DNA of 47,191 nt from Betaproteobacteria bacterium (GCA_004297625.1 SCTY01000036.1:1-47191); one strand, 5' to 3'; positions 16,164-23,802 are shown, numbered from the stretch's first letter. Program-made: numbers and translations. Notes: generated from the sequence alone by a model not told the origin.

Positions 16164-16180
16164 CCCCGTGTTTCACGGGG
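16164..16180 (+). terminator. Hairpin after the immunity genes
   Basis: Perfect 7-bp stem CCCCGTG-TTT-CACGGGG, 15 bases after the 83-aa gene and just before the PR operators. There is no T-tract, so it is not a classical intrinsic terminator; it may slow or stop transcripts from the repressor gene, or act as an RNA processing or stability element. It directly follows a run of eight C. Confidence 0.4.
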
Positions 16181-16182
16181 AA

Positions 16183-16199
16183 CTAAACATGTTGTTGAC
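16183..16199. promoter_or_regulatory. Upstream operator at PR
   Basis: CTAAACA-TGT-TGTTGAC: one perfect half-site and one weaker half-site. It overlaps the -35 box of PR and is centred 23 bp from the downstream operator, a spacing of about two helical turns that allows two repressor dimers on one face of DNA. Confidence 0.6.
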
Positions 16200-16223
16200 T
16201 TTTCTCTAAACGGCATGTTTAAT
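16195..16223 (+). promoter_or_regulatory. Rightward promoter PR
   Basis: -35 TTGACT (16195-16200), 17-bp spacer, -10 TTTAAT (16218-16223), one base short of consensus in each box. It drives the rightward unit beginning at 16265. Two operators overlap it. Its geometry relative to the proximal operator is identical to PL. Confidence 0.85.
16206..16222. promoter_or_regulatory. Proximal operator at PR
   Basis: CTAAACG-GCA-TGTTTAA, within the spacer and -10 box of PR. Six of seven positions in each half-site match the perfect operator at PL. Confidence 0.75.
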
Positions 16224-16264
16224 GCTCCCTCACCAGCCCATGCATTGGGCCAACGGAGGGAGCG

Positions 16265-16696
16265 ATGGCAAAAAGGACAGCAACAAGGAAGAAGCCGCAC
16301 GGCTCGCGCGCCAAGCGCGTCACAGCACCGAAATTCACGCCCGGCCTCTCGCGGCCGACGCTGAAGGACGGAGAGGAATACATCGGCGCCATCGTCGGCG
16401 CTGACGGCAAGGGCCACCACGTCATCCTGCTGCCGGGCGACGAGGCTGGCACGCACGCCGACATGATGGCCTCGGCGAAAAAGCGCGGCGGCGACCTGCC
16501 CGACCGCGTCGAGCAAGCCCTCCTCTTCCGCGACCACCGGGACAAGTTCCAGCGCGACTGGTACTGGTCGAATACGCAGCGCGCCGGCGGCAGCGACTAC
16601 GCCTGGTGCCAGGGCTTCGGCTACGGCGGCCAGGACTGGCACTACGTCAGCCACCGGTTCAGGGCCCGGGCGGTCCGCAGGATTCCCATTCGGTAA
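16265..16696 (+). CDS. First rightward gene, DUF1566-like protein
   Basis: 143 aa with a strong ribosome site (CGGAGGGAGCG before ATG). Basic N-terminus (MAKRTATRKKPHGSRAKR), then a small beta-rich domain. The C-terminal part DWYWSNTQRAGGSDYAWCQ with FGYGGQDW and a final RARAVRRI matches the ending of DUF1566-type domains (YWSST...AW...F..G....RAVR). Such domains are of unknown biochemical function. As the gene closest to PR it would be expressed earliest. Confidence 0.75.
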   Translation: MAKRTATRKKPHGSRAKRVTAPKFTPGLSRPTLKDGEEYIGAIVGADGKGHHVILLPGDEAGTHADMMASAKKRGGDLPDRVEQALLFRDHRDKFQRDWYWSNTQRAGGSDYAWCQGFGYGGQDWHYVSHRFRARAVRRIPIR

Positions 16697-16712
16697 TTCA
16701 TCCATTCATCCC

Positions 16713-16829
16713 ATGAGGTTCGAACACTTCAAGTCGCAGCGCAGCCGGTTCGACGACGTCGACCCCGACAAGGCTGTTTTCTGGATCTGCGTCGTCTTGG
16801 GCGTAATCGCAATAGTGGCGATCGTATGA
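16713..16829 (+). CDS. 38-aa single-span membrane peptide
   Basis: ATG 16713 to a TGA that overlaps the next ATG as ATGA. A charged soluble start (MRFEHFKSQRSRFDDVDPDK) is followed by a strongly hydrophobic span AVFWICVVLGVIAIVAIV reaching the C-terminus. A tail-anchored early membrane peptide; a superinfection-exclusion role would fit position and shape but is a guess. Confidence 0.6.
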   Translation: MRFEHFKSQRSRFDDVDPDKAVFWICVVLGVIAIVAIV

Positions 16830-17143
16830 CCAGCTCCATGGACGAGGACGACGCCTACGAGCTCTTCAGGCAGCGCGAGATCGACGACGCAGCCGACGCG
16901 CTGCGCGCTCATGAGGAAGCCGTCAAGCGCCAGCCGATCCCGCTCCCGCAGCCCTGCCACGCCTGCGGCCACAAGTTCGCCGGCGCCGTGTGCCCGATCT
17001 GCAAAGAAGAGCGGCCCGCGTACATCGCGCTCAAAGCGGTGTCGCGCAAGCAGGCCTCGCCTGCGAACTACCCGCCGTGCCGCTACTTCCCGAAGAGCCT
17101 GTGCGGCTGCGGCGAGCGCGGGCTGTGCTTGGAAGCCGCATGA
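16826..17143 (+). CDS. Small zinc-ribbon protein
   Basis: 105 aa. An acidic helical N-terminus is followed by a CHACGHKFAG...CPICKEE zinc ribbon (four Cys in two CxxC pairs) and a C-terminal Cys-rich piece (CRYFPKSLCGCGERGLC). Start overlaps the 38-aa gene as ATGA, and it precedes the erf gene. A nucleic-acid or protein-binding role is inferred from the ribbon. Confidence 0.7.
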   Translation: MTSSMDEDDAYELFRQREIDDAADALRAHEEAVKRQPIPLPQPCHACGHKFAGAVCPICKEERPAYIALKAVSRKQASPANYPPCRYFPKSLCGCGERGLCLEAA

Positions 17144-17163
17144 CTGCCACCAAGGAGAAATCG

Positions 17164-17994
17164 ATGTCCGACGTGCAACAAGCCGAAGAACCGAAAGTGC
17201 TGGTGCCGGAGCCGAGCTACTCGAAGCGCTCCGACGTGCCGGCGCCGCTGCAGGCCGCGCCCGCCAATCTCATGCAGGCGCTCGCGGTGGCCGCGTCCGA
17301 CCCGCGCATGGACGTGGCGAAGGTGAAGGAGCTTTTCGCCATGCACAGGGAGTTGCAGGACCGCGAAGCGGTGCAGGCCTTCGCTGATGCGATGGCGCGC
17401 GCGCAATCAGGCATCCAGCCGATTGCGAAGGACCGGCGCAATGAGCACACGAAGAGCTGGTACGCCACGCTCGCCGCCATCGTCGATGAGATCACTCCGG
17501 TCTACACGGCCGAAGGGCTGGCCATCTCTTTCGACACCTTCAATCCGGAGCGCGACAAGGAACTGCCGCCGATCGAGAAGGGCTGGGTACGCGTGATCGC
17601 CATCGTGTCGCATCGCGGCGGACACGCACGCAAGTACCACCTCGACGGCCCGCTCGACGACGCGGGCAAGGACGGCACGAAGAACAAGACCGGCATCCAG
17701 GCGATGGGCTCCACCGTTTCGTATCTGCGCCGGTACCTGGTCTGCATGATCTTCAACGTTGCCACCGCCGACGATGACGACGGCAATGGGGGCAGCAACG
17801 GCGAACGCCGGATGGACGAGAAGAAGCTCGCCGACCACCTGGCCAACATCGACGCCGCGGCCGACGAGGCCGGCCTGATGAAGGCCTTCGGCCTGGCGTG
17901 GAACGCGGCCGAGGACCTGAAGGACAAGTCGGCGCAGCGCCTGCTGATCCAGCACCGCGATGCGCGCAAAAAGGCGCTGAAGGGCCGGCCGTGA
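17164..17994 (+). CDS. erf: Erf-family single-strand annealing protein
   Basis: Anneals complementary single strands in phage recombination and genome circularisation (P22 Erf type). 276 aa from ATG 17164, which has a good GGAG site; an ATGA-coupled ATG at 17140 would add eight residues. The core reads FADAMARAQSGIQPIAKDRRN, then YATLAAIVDEITPVYTAEGL and TGIQAMGSTVSYLRRYLV, the characteristic Erf landmarks. An acidic DDDDG stretch and helical tail follow. It is translationally coupled to the exonuclease that follows, forming a two-gene recombinase. Confidence 0.92.
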   Translation: MSDVQQAEEPKVLVPEPSYSKRSDVPAPLQAAPANLMQALAVAASDPRMDVAKVKELFAMHRELQDREAVQAFADAMARAQSGIQPIAKDRRNEHTKSWYATLAAIVDEITPVYTAEGLAISFDTFNPERDKELPPIEKGWVRVIAIVSHRGGHARKYHLDGPLDDAGKDGTKNKTGIQAMGSTVSYLRRYLVCMIFNVATADDDDGNGGSNGERRMDEKKLADHLANIDAAADEAGLMKAFGLAWNAAEDLKDKSAQRLLIQHRDARKKALKGRP

Positions 17995-18668
17995 AGATCA
18001 TCGACTTCCCGCAGGGCTCGAAGGAGTGGGCCCAGGCGCGCGCCGGCCGCGTCACGGCCTCGTGCATCGTCGACGTGCTGTCCCGCTCGCGCGATAGGAA
18101 GAGCGAGGGCACCACCCGCGCGAACTACAAGGCGCAGATCATCGCCGAGATCCTCACCGGGCAGCCGCAGGACGACGGCTACACGAACGGGTACATGGAC
18201 GACGGCATCGAGCTGGAGCTGCTCGCGCGCGCCGCCTACGAGGTGCACACCAGCCAGTTCGTCGACCAGGTTGGCTTCGTCGTGCACCCGCGGCTCGAGC
18301 GCTCCGGCGCCTCGCCCGACGGCCTGGTGGGCGCGAAGGGCATGGTGCAGATCAAGTGCCCGAAGCCCGCCGTGCACATCGGCTACCGGCTCGCCGGCGT
18401 GGTGCCGTCGAAGTACGAGCCGCAGCTCGCCTGGGAGCTCGACACGTGCGAGCGCGAGTGGTCCGACTTCGTCAGCTACTGCCCCGTGTTCCCGGCGCCG
18501 ATCAACCTCTTTGTGGTGCGCCAAGCGCACAACCCGCAGCGCGCGCGCGAGATCACCGCCGAGATCACCCAGTTCAACCGCGAGGTGGACGAGATCATCG
18601 AGAAGCTCACCGGCCGCCCGGTCGACGAGTACCTCGCCCGCCTCGGCATGAAAGAGGCCGTGCTATGA
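17991..18668 (+). CDS. YqaJ/lambda-Exo-type exonuclease
   Basis: Resects double-stranded ends to make 3' single strands for the Erf partner. 225 aa from GTG 17991 (GTGA overlap). Visible: WAQARAGRVTAS near the N-terminus, a catalytic Asp in ASPDGLVG, and the following VQIKCP that aligns with the family E-x-K motif but has Gln in place of Glu. YEPQLAWELD and a Trp-Asp-Phe strand follow, also usual for the family. Adjacent to erf, as in many phages. High confidence in family; activity depends on the Glu/Gln question. Confidence 0.9.
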   Translation: MKIIDFPQGSKEWAQARAGRVTASCIVDVLSRSRDRKSEGTTRANYKAQIIAEILTGQPQDDGYTNGYMDDGIELELLARAAYEVHTSQFVDQVGFVVHPRLERSGASPDGLVGAKGMVQIKCPKPAVHIGYRLAGVVPSKYEPQLAWELDTCEREWSDFVSYCPVFPAPINLFVVRQAHNPQRAREITAEITQFNREVDEIIEKLTGRPVDEYLARLGMKEAVL

Positions 18669-19639
18669 CGGAGAAGATCGTCAACGCCATCGCCGAATAC
18701 AACCCGATCGAGGCGGCGATCTCCGGCATCGAGAAGTACCGCGGCGTCGTCTTCGACGTGAAAACCGAGCAAGGCATGCGGGAGGCGAAGGCCGCTCACC
18801 GCGAGGTCGCCGCTCCTCGCATCGCGCTGGAGAAGACGCGCAAGCAACTGAAGGAAAGCGTGCTCGAGCGTGGGCGACTGATCGACGGCGAGGCGAAGCG
18901 CATCGCCACGCGCATCGCCGAGATCGAGGACCCGCTGAAGCGCCAGATCGACGCCGAGGAGGAGCGCGCAGAGCGCGAGCGCCAGGCGGCGATCGAGGCC
19001 GAGCAGCGCCGGCTCGCCGAGGAAGAAGCTGCCCGCAAGCGCGCCGAAGAGGAGCGCCTCGCAGCCGAGCGCCGACAGCTCGAGGAGGCGCGCGCCAAAT
19101 TCGAGGCCGAGCAGCGCGCCGCCAGGGAGAAGGCCGAGGCCGACGAGCGCGAGCGCCGCCGCAAGATTGACGAAGAGGAGGCAGCGCGCCGCAAGGCGCT
19201 GCAGGAGGAAGAGGATCGGCTGCGGGCTGTCCGCCGGGCCGAGGAAGAACGCCTCGCCGCCGAGCGCCGCGCCCTTGAGGACGCCGCCCGCAAGCAGCGC
19301 GAGGCAGGTGAAGCCCGGGAGCGCGAAGCGCGCCGCCGGCAGGAAGAGGCCGAAGCCGCCGAACGGGCCCGGCAGCGCGCAGAGCAGGATGCGAAGGAAG
19401 AGGCCGAGCGCAAGGAAAGGCTCGCGCGCGAGGAAGCGGAACGCAAGGAGCGCGAAGCGAAGGAGGCCGCCGAGCGCGAAGCTCGCCAAAAGGCGCAGGA
19501 GTGCGCCGATGCCTACGACATGCTACGGCAGTTCGTGAAGAGTTACGGCTCGCTCGATGAGTTCGGCGGCATCGCCGACCAAATCGAGCAGTTTCTCGCG
19601 GATTCTGCACTCCACGACGTGGAGAAGGCGGCGGCTTGA
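18665..19639 (+). CDS. Long coiled-coil protein in the recombination block
   Basis: 324 aa, ATGA-coupled to the exonuclease gene. After ~100 residues of ordinary helical sequence (EYNPIEAAISGIEKYRGVVF), residues about 100-280 are an extreme Glu/Arg/Ala-rich run with heptad pattern (EEERLAAERRQLEEARAKFE), a long coiled coil or single alpha-helix. The last 45 residues form a small globular end (YDMLRQFVKSYGSLDEFGG). The N-terminal part resembles phage proteins placed beside Erf/exonuclease pairs; function unknown. Confidence 0.75.
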   Translation: MTEKIVNAIAEYNPIEAAISGIEKYRGVVFDVKTEQGMREAKAAHREVAAPRIALEKTRKQLKESVLERGRLIDGEAKRIATRIAEIEDPLKRQIDAEEERAERERQAAIEAEQRRLAEEEAARKRAEEERLAAERRQLEEARAKFEAEQRAAREKAEADERERRRKIDEEEAARRKALQEEEDRLRAVRRAEEERLAAERRALEDAARKQREAGEAREREARRRQEEAEAAERARQRAEQDAKEEAERKERLAREEAERKEREAKEAAEREARQKAQECADAYDMLRQFVKSYGSLDEFGGIADQIEQFLADSALHDVEKAAA

Positions 19640-19959
19640 CCCCTGCAAAGCGCCACATGGCACTCGTCGCCGCAGCCGGCTGCGCGCTCGGCAACCGCCG
19701 CCTGCACGTCTGTGAGCACCTGCACGGCGACGTTCGGGTCCACGTGCACCACATCGCCACCGGCAGCAGCAAGCGCAGCGACTATGCGACCGTGGGCCTG
19801 TGCTGGGGCGCGCACCAGGGCCCCGGCGGAATTCATGGCATGGGCGCGAATCGCTTCTGCCGCATCTACCGCGTGCCTTGGGAAAAAGAAGAAGGCCTGC
19901 TCGTCTGGGCGAACGAAGACATCGCCAAGCTCGTGAACCGCGCGCAGGTGATGTTGTGA
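19636..19959 (+). CDS. Ref-like HNH-type nuclease or recombination protein
   Basis: 107 aa starting at TTG 19636 (TTGA overlap; ATG 19657 is an alternative). It contains a Cys and His-rich core: NRRLHVCEHLHGDVRVHVHHIATG followed by GLCWGAHQGPGGIHGMG. The HHI.TG...GLC..HHxG...IHG order is that of phage P1 Ref and related DUF968-type proteins, metal-dependent HNH-like nucleases that help RecA-dependent processes. One of the usual later histidines appears as Ala-His (GAHQG), so activity is uncertain. Context beside Erf and Exo fits. Confidence 0.65.
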   Translation: MTPAKRHMALVAAAGCALGNRRLHVCEHLHGDVRVHVHHIATGSSKRSDYATVGLCWGAHQGPGGIHGMGANRFCRIYRVPWEKEEGLLVWANEDIAKLVNRAQVML

Positions 19960-19976
19960 AGAGGGAGGAACTACCA

Positions 19977-21674
19977 ATGACGAAAACGATAATTCCGGAG
20001 GCCGCGCTGCAGCAGCACGTCCTGGTGCTGGGGAAAACCCGCTCAGGCAAATCGTCGACGATGCGCGGCCTAGTCGAGAACCTGCTGGACGCTGGCGAGC
20101 CGGTCGCAGTGGTCGATCCGAAGGGCGATTGGTGGGGTCTGAAATCCAGCGCCGACGGCAAGAGCGCCGGCTATCCCGTCGTCATCTTCGGCGGAAGCCA
20201 CGCGGACGTGCCGCTCAATGCGCATGCCGGCGCGCACGTCGCCGAGCTCGTCGCGACCGGCAATCGGCCCTGCATCATCGACCTCGGCGGCTGGATGGTC
20301 AGCGACCGCACGCGCTTCTTTATCGACTTCGCGTCGACCTTGTTCCGCACGCTGCGCGGCCGCCGTTGGCTCGTCCTGGATGAGGTGCACAACTTCGTCC
20401 CGCAGGGAAAGATCCTCGACCCGGACGCCGGCAAGATGCTCCATTGGGGTAATCGCTTGGCGAGCGAAGGCCTCGGCAAGGGGCTGCGCCTCATCGCCGC
20501 GTCGCAGCGGCCACAAAAGGTGCATAAGGATTTCGTTACATCGGCGGAAACCCTCATCGCGATGCGCGTGATTCACCCGCTGGACCGCAACGCGATCAAG
20601 GAGTGGATCGATGGCTGCCCGGACGCGGAGCGCGGGAAAGAAGTGCTCGCGACACTCGCCAGCATGCCTCGCGGTGAGGGCTGGGTCTGGTCGCCTGAGA
20701 TCGGCTTCGGGCCAAAGCGCGTCGCGTTCCCGAAATTCAGCACCTACGACTCGTTCAAGGAACAGCCTGCCGAGGCCCACGGGAAGCTGAAGGGCTGGGC
20801 GGAAGTCGATCTGGCCGAGGTGACCGAAAAACTCGCATCGGTGGTGAAGGAAGCCGAGGCGAACGACCCGAAGCTTCTGCGCGCGGAGATCGCACGGCTT
20901 AAAACCCAAGCCGCCCGCTCGGCCGGGAATGAGATCAGTGCGGATGCACTCGCCCGTGAGCGCGCCAGCGCCGAGCAGCGCGGCTATGCGCGCGGGCAGG
21001 TCGAGGCGTACGGAGAGCACGCCGAGCACATGAAGACGGCGCTGCAATACCTGAAGGGCGCGGTCCAGGTCATCACACATTGCTTGAGCGCATCGGCGAA
21101 GCTCGTTGACATACCGCTCGCGCCGCCGGCGCCGAGAGTCCAGCCGGCACCGCGTGCATCGGCGACCTCCGCGGAGCACCACCATGCTCGAGCGCCTGCG
21201 GGTGACCCACAAATCGGCAACAGCGGCCTGCGCCGCATGCTGATCGCACTCGCGCAACGCCCTCAAGGATTAAACCGTCGCCAGCTCGGCGTGCGGGCTA
21301 CGCTTTCCTCGCGCAGCGGAACCTTTGATACCTACCTCTCGAAGGCGCGCACAAATGGATGGATCGAGGGCACCGGCGATCTGCGCATCACGGAAGCCGG
21401 CCTCAAGGCGCTTGGGGGCTATACGCCGCTCCCAGCGGGACGCGAACTTCTTGCGCATTGGCTTGGAGAACTTGGATCAAGCGGTGCGGCGCGCATGCTC
21501 CAGGTGCTTGCGGACGCATATCCGAAAGCATTATCTCGCGAGGATCTCGGTGCTGCAGCGAATCTTTCGGATCGGAGCGGGACGTTCGACACGTATCTAT
21601 CGCGGCTTCGCACGCTCGAGTTGATCACCGGCCGCGGCGAGATCCGCGCGAGCGAGGAGCTATTCGATGGCTGA
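19977..21674 (+). CDS. HerA-like P-loop ATPase with tandem winged helices
   Basis: 565 aa from ATG 19977 with a very strong ribosome site (GAGGGAGGAA). Residues 1-260 are a HerA/VirB4-like motor (DUF87 type): Walker A GKTRSGKSS at 19-27, VVDPKGDWWG, Walker B WLVLDEVHNF near 133-140, and an AASQRPQKVHKDF sensor segment. A coiled coil follows (about 290-370), then a Pro-rich linker. The C-terminus holds two copies of a winged-helix unit, each with RSGTFDTYLS (about 440-490 and 520-560). It could pump or remodel DNA at chosen sites; the role is unknown. Large ATPases of this kind are uncommon in small temperate phages. Confidence 0.8.
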   Translation: MTKTIIPEAALQQHVLVLGKTRSGKSSTMRGLVENLLDAGEPVAVVDPKGDWWGLKSSADGKSAGYPVVIFGGSHADVPLNAHAGAHVAELVATGNRPCIIDLGGWMVSDRTRFFIDFASTLFRTLRGRRWLVLDEVHNFVPQGKILDPDAGKMLHWGNRLASEGLGKGLRLIAASQRPQKVHKDFVTSAETLIAMRVIHPLDRNAIKEWIDGCPDAERGKEVLATLASMPRGEGWVWSPEIGFGPKRVAFPKFSTYDSFKEQPAEAHGKLKGWAEVDLAEVTEKLASVVKEAEANDPKLLRAEIARLKTQAARSAGNEISADALARERASAEQRGYARGQVEAYGEHAEHMKTALQYLKGAVQVITHCLSASAKLVDIPLAPPAPRVQPAPRASATSAEHHHARAPAGDPQIGNSGLRRMLIALAQRPQGLNRRQLGVRATLSSRSGTFDTYLSKARTNGWIEGTGDLRITEAGLKALGGYTPLPAGRELLAHWLGELGSSGAARMLQVLADAYPKALSREDLGAAANLSDRSGTFDTYLSRLRTLELITGRGEIRASEELFDG

Positions 21675-21945
21675 GCAAGAGCGCAAACCGAAGGGCCCTC
21701 GTATCAAGCCCGACGACGCCCGCGCCTTCGCGCGCCTCGCCGCGCTGCCCGAGGGCACCGTGCTCATGGTCAACGGCAAGCAGGCGAGGGTGGAGCCGAT
21801 GACCGGCAACCTCATCACGCTGAAGTTTCGCGGGCGCCTCGGCATCAAGTATCTGCGCGCTGGGATGCCGATCATCAAGGAGATCGCAGCATCTATCCCC
21901 GCTGCCACAATGATGCCAGCCGCCAAGGAGAAAGAACATGGGTAA
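21667..21945 (+). CDS. Hypothetical protein after the HerA-like gene
   Basis: 92 aa. Starts inside the end of the ATPase gene (8-base overlap). Basic, with a central beta-rich section (EGTVLMVNGKQARVEPM, NLITLKFRGRLGIKYL) like a small SH3-type barrel and a helical tail ending KEKEHG. No family recognised. Confidence 0.65.
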   Translation: MAEQERKPKGPRIKPDDARAFARLAALPEGTVLMVNGKQARVEPMTGNLITLKFRGRLGIKYLRAGMPIIKEIAASIPAATMMPAAKEKEHG

Positions 21946-22165
21946 GGGAATCAACGCAGCGCGGGCCGCGGGCGCCGGCCTCCACGCCGACGTGCTGGAC
22001 GACTTCAAGGATCAACTGCTGATCGTGTTCCTGAAGCGGCTGAAGCAGAAATACGGCGACGACCTCACCTTCCAGGTCGCCGAGACCGACGACACCGGAC
22101 AGGACATGTGCGCCTTCAAGATCGAGGACGGCAAATTCGTATTCGTACTGGAGAAAAAATCGTGA
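21938..22165 (+). CDS. Hypothetical protein
   Basis: 75 aa, overlapping the previous gene by 8 bases, with an AAGGAG ribosome site before ATG. A helical first half (LDDFKDQLLIVFLKRLKQKYG) and a strand-rich second half (FAFKIEDG type pattern, KFVFVLEKKS). No known domain. Confidence 0.65.
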   Translation: MGKGINAARAAGAGLHADVLDDFKDQLLIVFLKRLKQKYGDDLTFQVAETDDTGQDMCAFKIEDGKFVFVLEKKS

Positions 22166-22659
22166 GCCTGACAACCGATCCGAAAGACCCGCGCCTCGGA
22201 AAGTGGGGCGGCAAGCCCGAGGACAAGCCGACTCCACAGGACGATGTCTATCTCGTCCTCAGCGACGAGGAGCGCGCCAAGGGATTCGTGCGCCCATACC
22301 GCGACGCTTACCGGCACGTCGGGCTGCCTGGGCCGAAGTACCCGCTGCGTGACCTAACCGACCAAGAACGCGAGCGTTTCAAAACCGGCGATGGTCGCGG
22401 TAACCCTTACGTGAAATTCGAGGTGTATCCAAAAGAGCTAGAGCCCCTGACAGGCAAATGCTGGACTCAGAAGCAGCTCGACAGCGTCGGCCAGGGGTGC
22501 GGCACCGTCACGACGATGGGCCGCGCGCTTTCGGAGACCTATGCACGCGATCCGCACTTCTACGGGGCGACGTATTGCTACAACTGCATGCGGCACTTCG
22601 CGGTCGGCAAGGATGGCGAGTTCGTTTGGGAAGGCACCGACGAGCGAGTCGGCACATGA
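22162..22659 (+). CDS. Conserved-type phage hypothetical with CxxC
   Basis: 165 aa from GTG 22162 (GTGA overlap). It has the run DDVYLVLSDEERAKGFVRPY, then GCGTVTTMGRALSETYARDP and a final FYGATYCYNCMRHF. I recall this order from other phage and prophage hypotheticals of accessory regions. The CYNC pair and GCG suggest a single metal site. Function unknown. Confidence 0.75.
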   Translation: MSLTTDPKDPRLGKWGGKPEDKPTPQDDVYLVLSDEERAKGFVRPYRDAYRHVGLPGPKYPLRDLTDQERERFKTGDGRGNPYVKFEVYPKELEPLTGKCWTQKQLDSVGQGCGTVTTMGRALSETYARDPHFYGATYCYNCMRHFAVGKDGEFVWEGTDERVGT

Positions 22660-22877
22660 GCGCTACGCCCCATACCCCAGAGAAGATAGACGATTGGCCG
22701 CGCGATCTAGCGAACGGCCGCTACCTGTGCTCGCCCGAGAAGCCGATGCCGAAAGGCGCTCCCGGTCAATGGTCGCATACCGGCGCGAAGTGGGTGCGCG
22801 ACAACTACGACAGCACGGTCGATTACTACCGCTGTGTCGATTGCGGCACCTATTGGGGAAGTGAGGTAGCGCAATGA
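22656..22877 (+). CDS. Small protein with CVDCG zinc-ribbon half
   Basis: 73 aa, coupled by ATGA overlaps at both ends. It includes GRYLCSPEKPMPKG, a WSHTGAKWVRD segment and a final YYRCVDCGTYWG. The CxxC pair together with an earlier Cys/His could hold zinc. No function known. Confidence 0.65.
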   Translation: MSATPHTPEKIDDWPRDLANGRYLCSPEKPMPKGAPGQWSHTGAKWVRDNYDSTVDYYRCVDCGTYWGSEVAQ

Positions 22878-23761
22878 CATCTTCGACCGAATCGCGCAAC
22901 GACGAACCGAAGATTCCGGTCCTGTATCGGAACGGCAAAGGCGACTGGATCATGCTTGGGGACGGCGGCGAGAAGTTTGAAATCGCCATGAACGGCTCCC
23001 CGCTGGAGCGGGCCATGACCGCCATCTTTCCCTCATCGGAGAATAAAGAAACGCCCGCTTGGATCGAGGAAGAGATGCGCGACGGCGACCGGATATGCGA
23101 GGCCGCTGGCGTGCAGCGCACCGAGGGCGGAAGACTTCCCGTCGCCAAGATCATTAACCAGCTTGGCCGTCCCGTGCCGCCGCATCGCTCCGGTGGACCG
23201 CAGACTGACGACATACCTAGGGCAGAGTCCGCACCTTCGTCAACCGATAAGGTGAAGGAACGCATCGTCAGCGCCCACATCTACCAAGGCGCCATCGGGC
23301 CGCGCGTCGCAATCCGCTACGCCGACGACATGGAAGAGGATCGGCCGGCGACGGTGCTTGAGGCGATGCTGTTCGTCCCGTCCTCTACTGAACGAATAAC
23401 AAGAGATGCCCCGGTCGCTCCGGGGATGATGTCGGAGGCGGAAAACCGCTTCGGGCTAGCCGACAGAGAACGCACCGCTTCGAGCGGTAAGCCCGACCCC
23501 ATTACGGCGAATCCAGAGCGCCGATCCTCTCTGGAACATTCGGAGATAAAACCCGATGGCAGCGCAGGCGAAGGACGAAGTGGAGAAGTTGATCGAGAAG
23601 GCGGCAGCAGCCCCGCAACCGCACGAGGCGATGCAGTGGGCGCAGGCAGCGTTGAATGCGGCCCACGCGCGTCAGGTCGTGAAGCAAACCGCGAAGGGGT
23701 AGGCAGCAAGGGGCTTCGGCCCCCTTTCACCCCTCCGCAAGTGAACGAACCGAGCATCTGA
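22874..23761 (+). CDS. 295-aa hypothetical with low-complexity tail, overlaps a nested small gene
   Basis: Starts at an ATGA overlap. The first ~160 residues look like a normal globular protein (PKIPVLYRNGKGDWIMLGDGG; ERIVSAHIYQGAIGPRVAI). From about residue 200 the composition becomes Gly/Arg/Ser/Glu-rich and without hydrophobic core. Bases 23556-23702 also encode a 48-aa protein in another frame, and a GC hairpin lies at 23710-23723 within this gene's tail. The stop at 23759-23761 forms CTGA with a possible start of the next gene. The tail may be a by-product of an open second frame. Confidence 0.6.
   Translation: MTSSTESRNDEPKIPVLYRNGKGDWIMLGDGGEKFEIAMNGSPLERAMTAIFPSSENKETPAWIEEEMRDGDRICEAAGVQRTEGGRLPVAKIINQLGRPVPPHRSGGPQTDDIPRAESAPSSTDKVKERIVSAHIYQGAIGPRVAIRYADDMEEDRPATVLEAMLFVPSSTERITRDAPVAPGMMSEAENRFGLADRERTASSGKPDPITANPERRSSLEHSEIKPDGSAGEGRSGEVDREGGSSPATARGDAVGAGSVECGPRASGREANREGVGSKGLRPPFTPPQVNEPSI
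23556..23702 (+). CDS. Nested 48-aa helical protein
   Basis: ATG 23556 with a GGAG site ten bases upstream, ending at TAG 23700-23702, inside the 295-aa gene but in the +1 frame. It reads as a helical hairpin: KDEVEKLIEKAAAAPQP then HEAMQWAQAALNAAHARQVV. The EAMxxAQAALNAA pattern is one I associate with small phage proteins found in accessory regions, so this frame appears more protein-like than the frame around it. A hairpin follows seven bases after its stop. Confidence 0.6.
   Translation: MAAQAKDEVEKLIEKAAAAPQPHEAMQWAQAALNAAHARQVVKQTAKG
23708..23727 (+). terminator. GC hairpin with TTCG loop
   Basis: GGGGC-TTCG-GCCCC (23710-23723), flanked by AA upstream and CTTT downstream so that the stem may extend with one bulge. 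UUCG loops are very stable. It lies just after the nested 48-aa gene. The T-tract is only three bases, so termination would be partial. Confidence 0.4.
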
Positions 23762-23802
23762 AGGGCCAACCATCCAATCTCGTCGAAGGTCTGCCAGCCA
23801 TT

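Noticed and set aside
18476..19489. 337-aa minus-strand frame opposite the coiled-coil gene, rich in Leu and Phe
   Set aside because: The complement of GAG/GCG/CGC codons produces Leu/Ala/Arg runs that mimic membrane protein. It is an artefact of the coiled coil.
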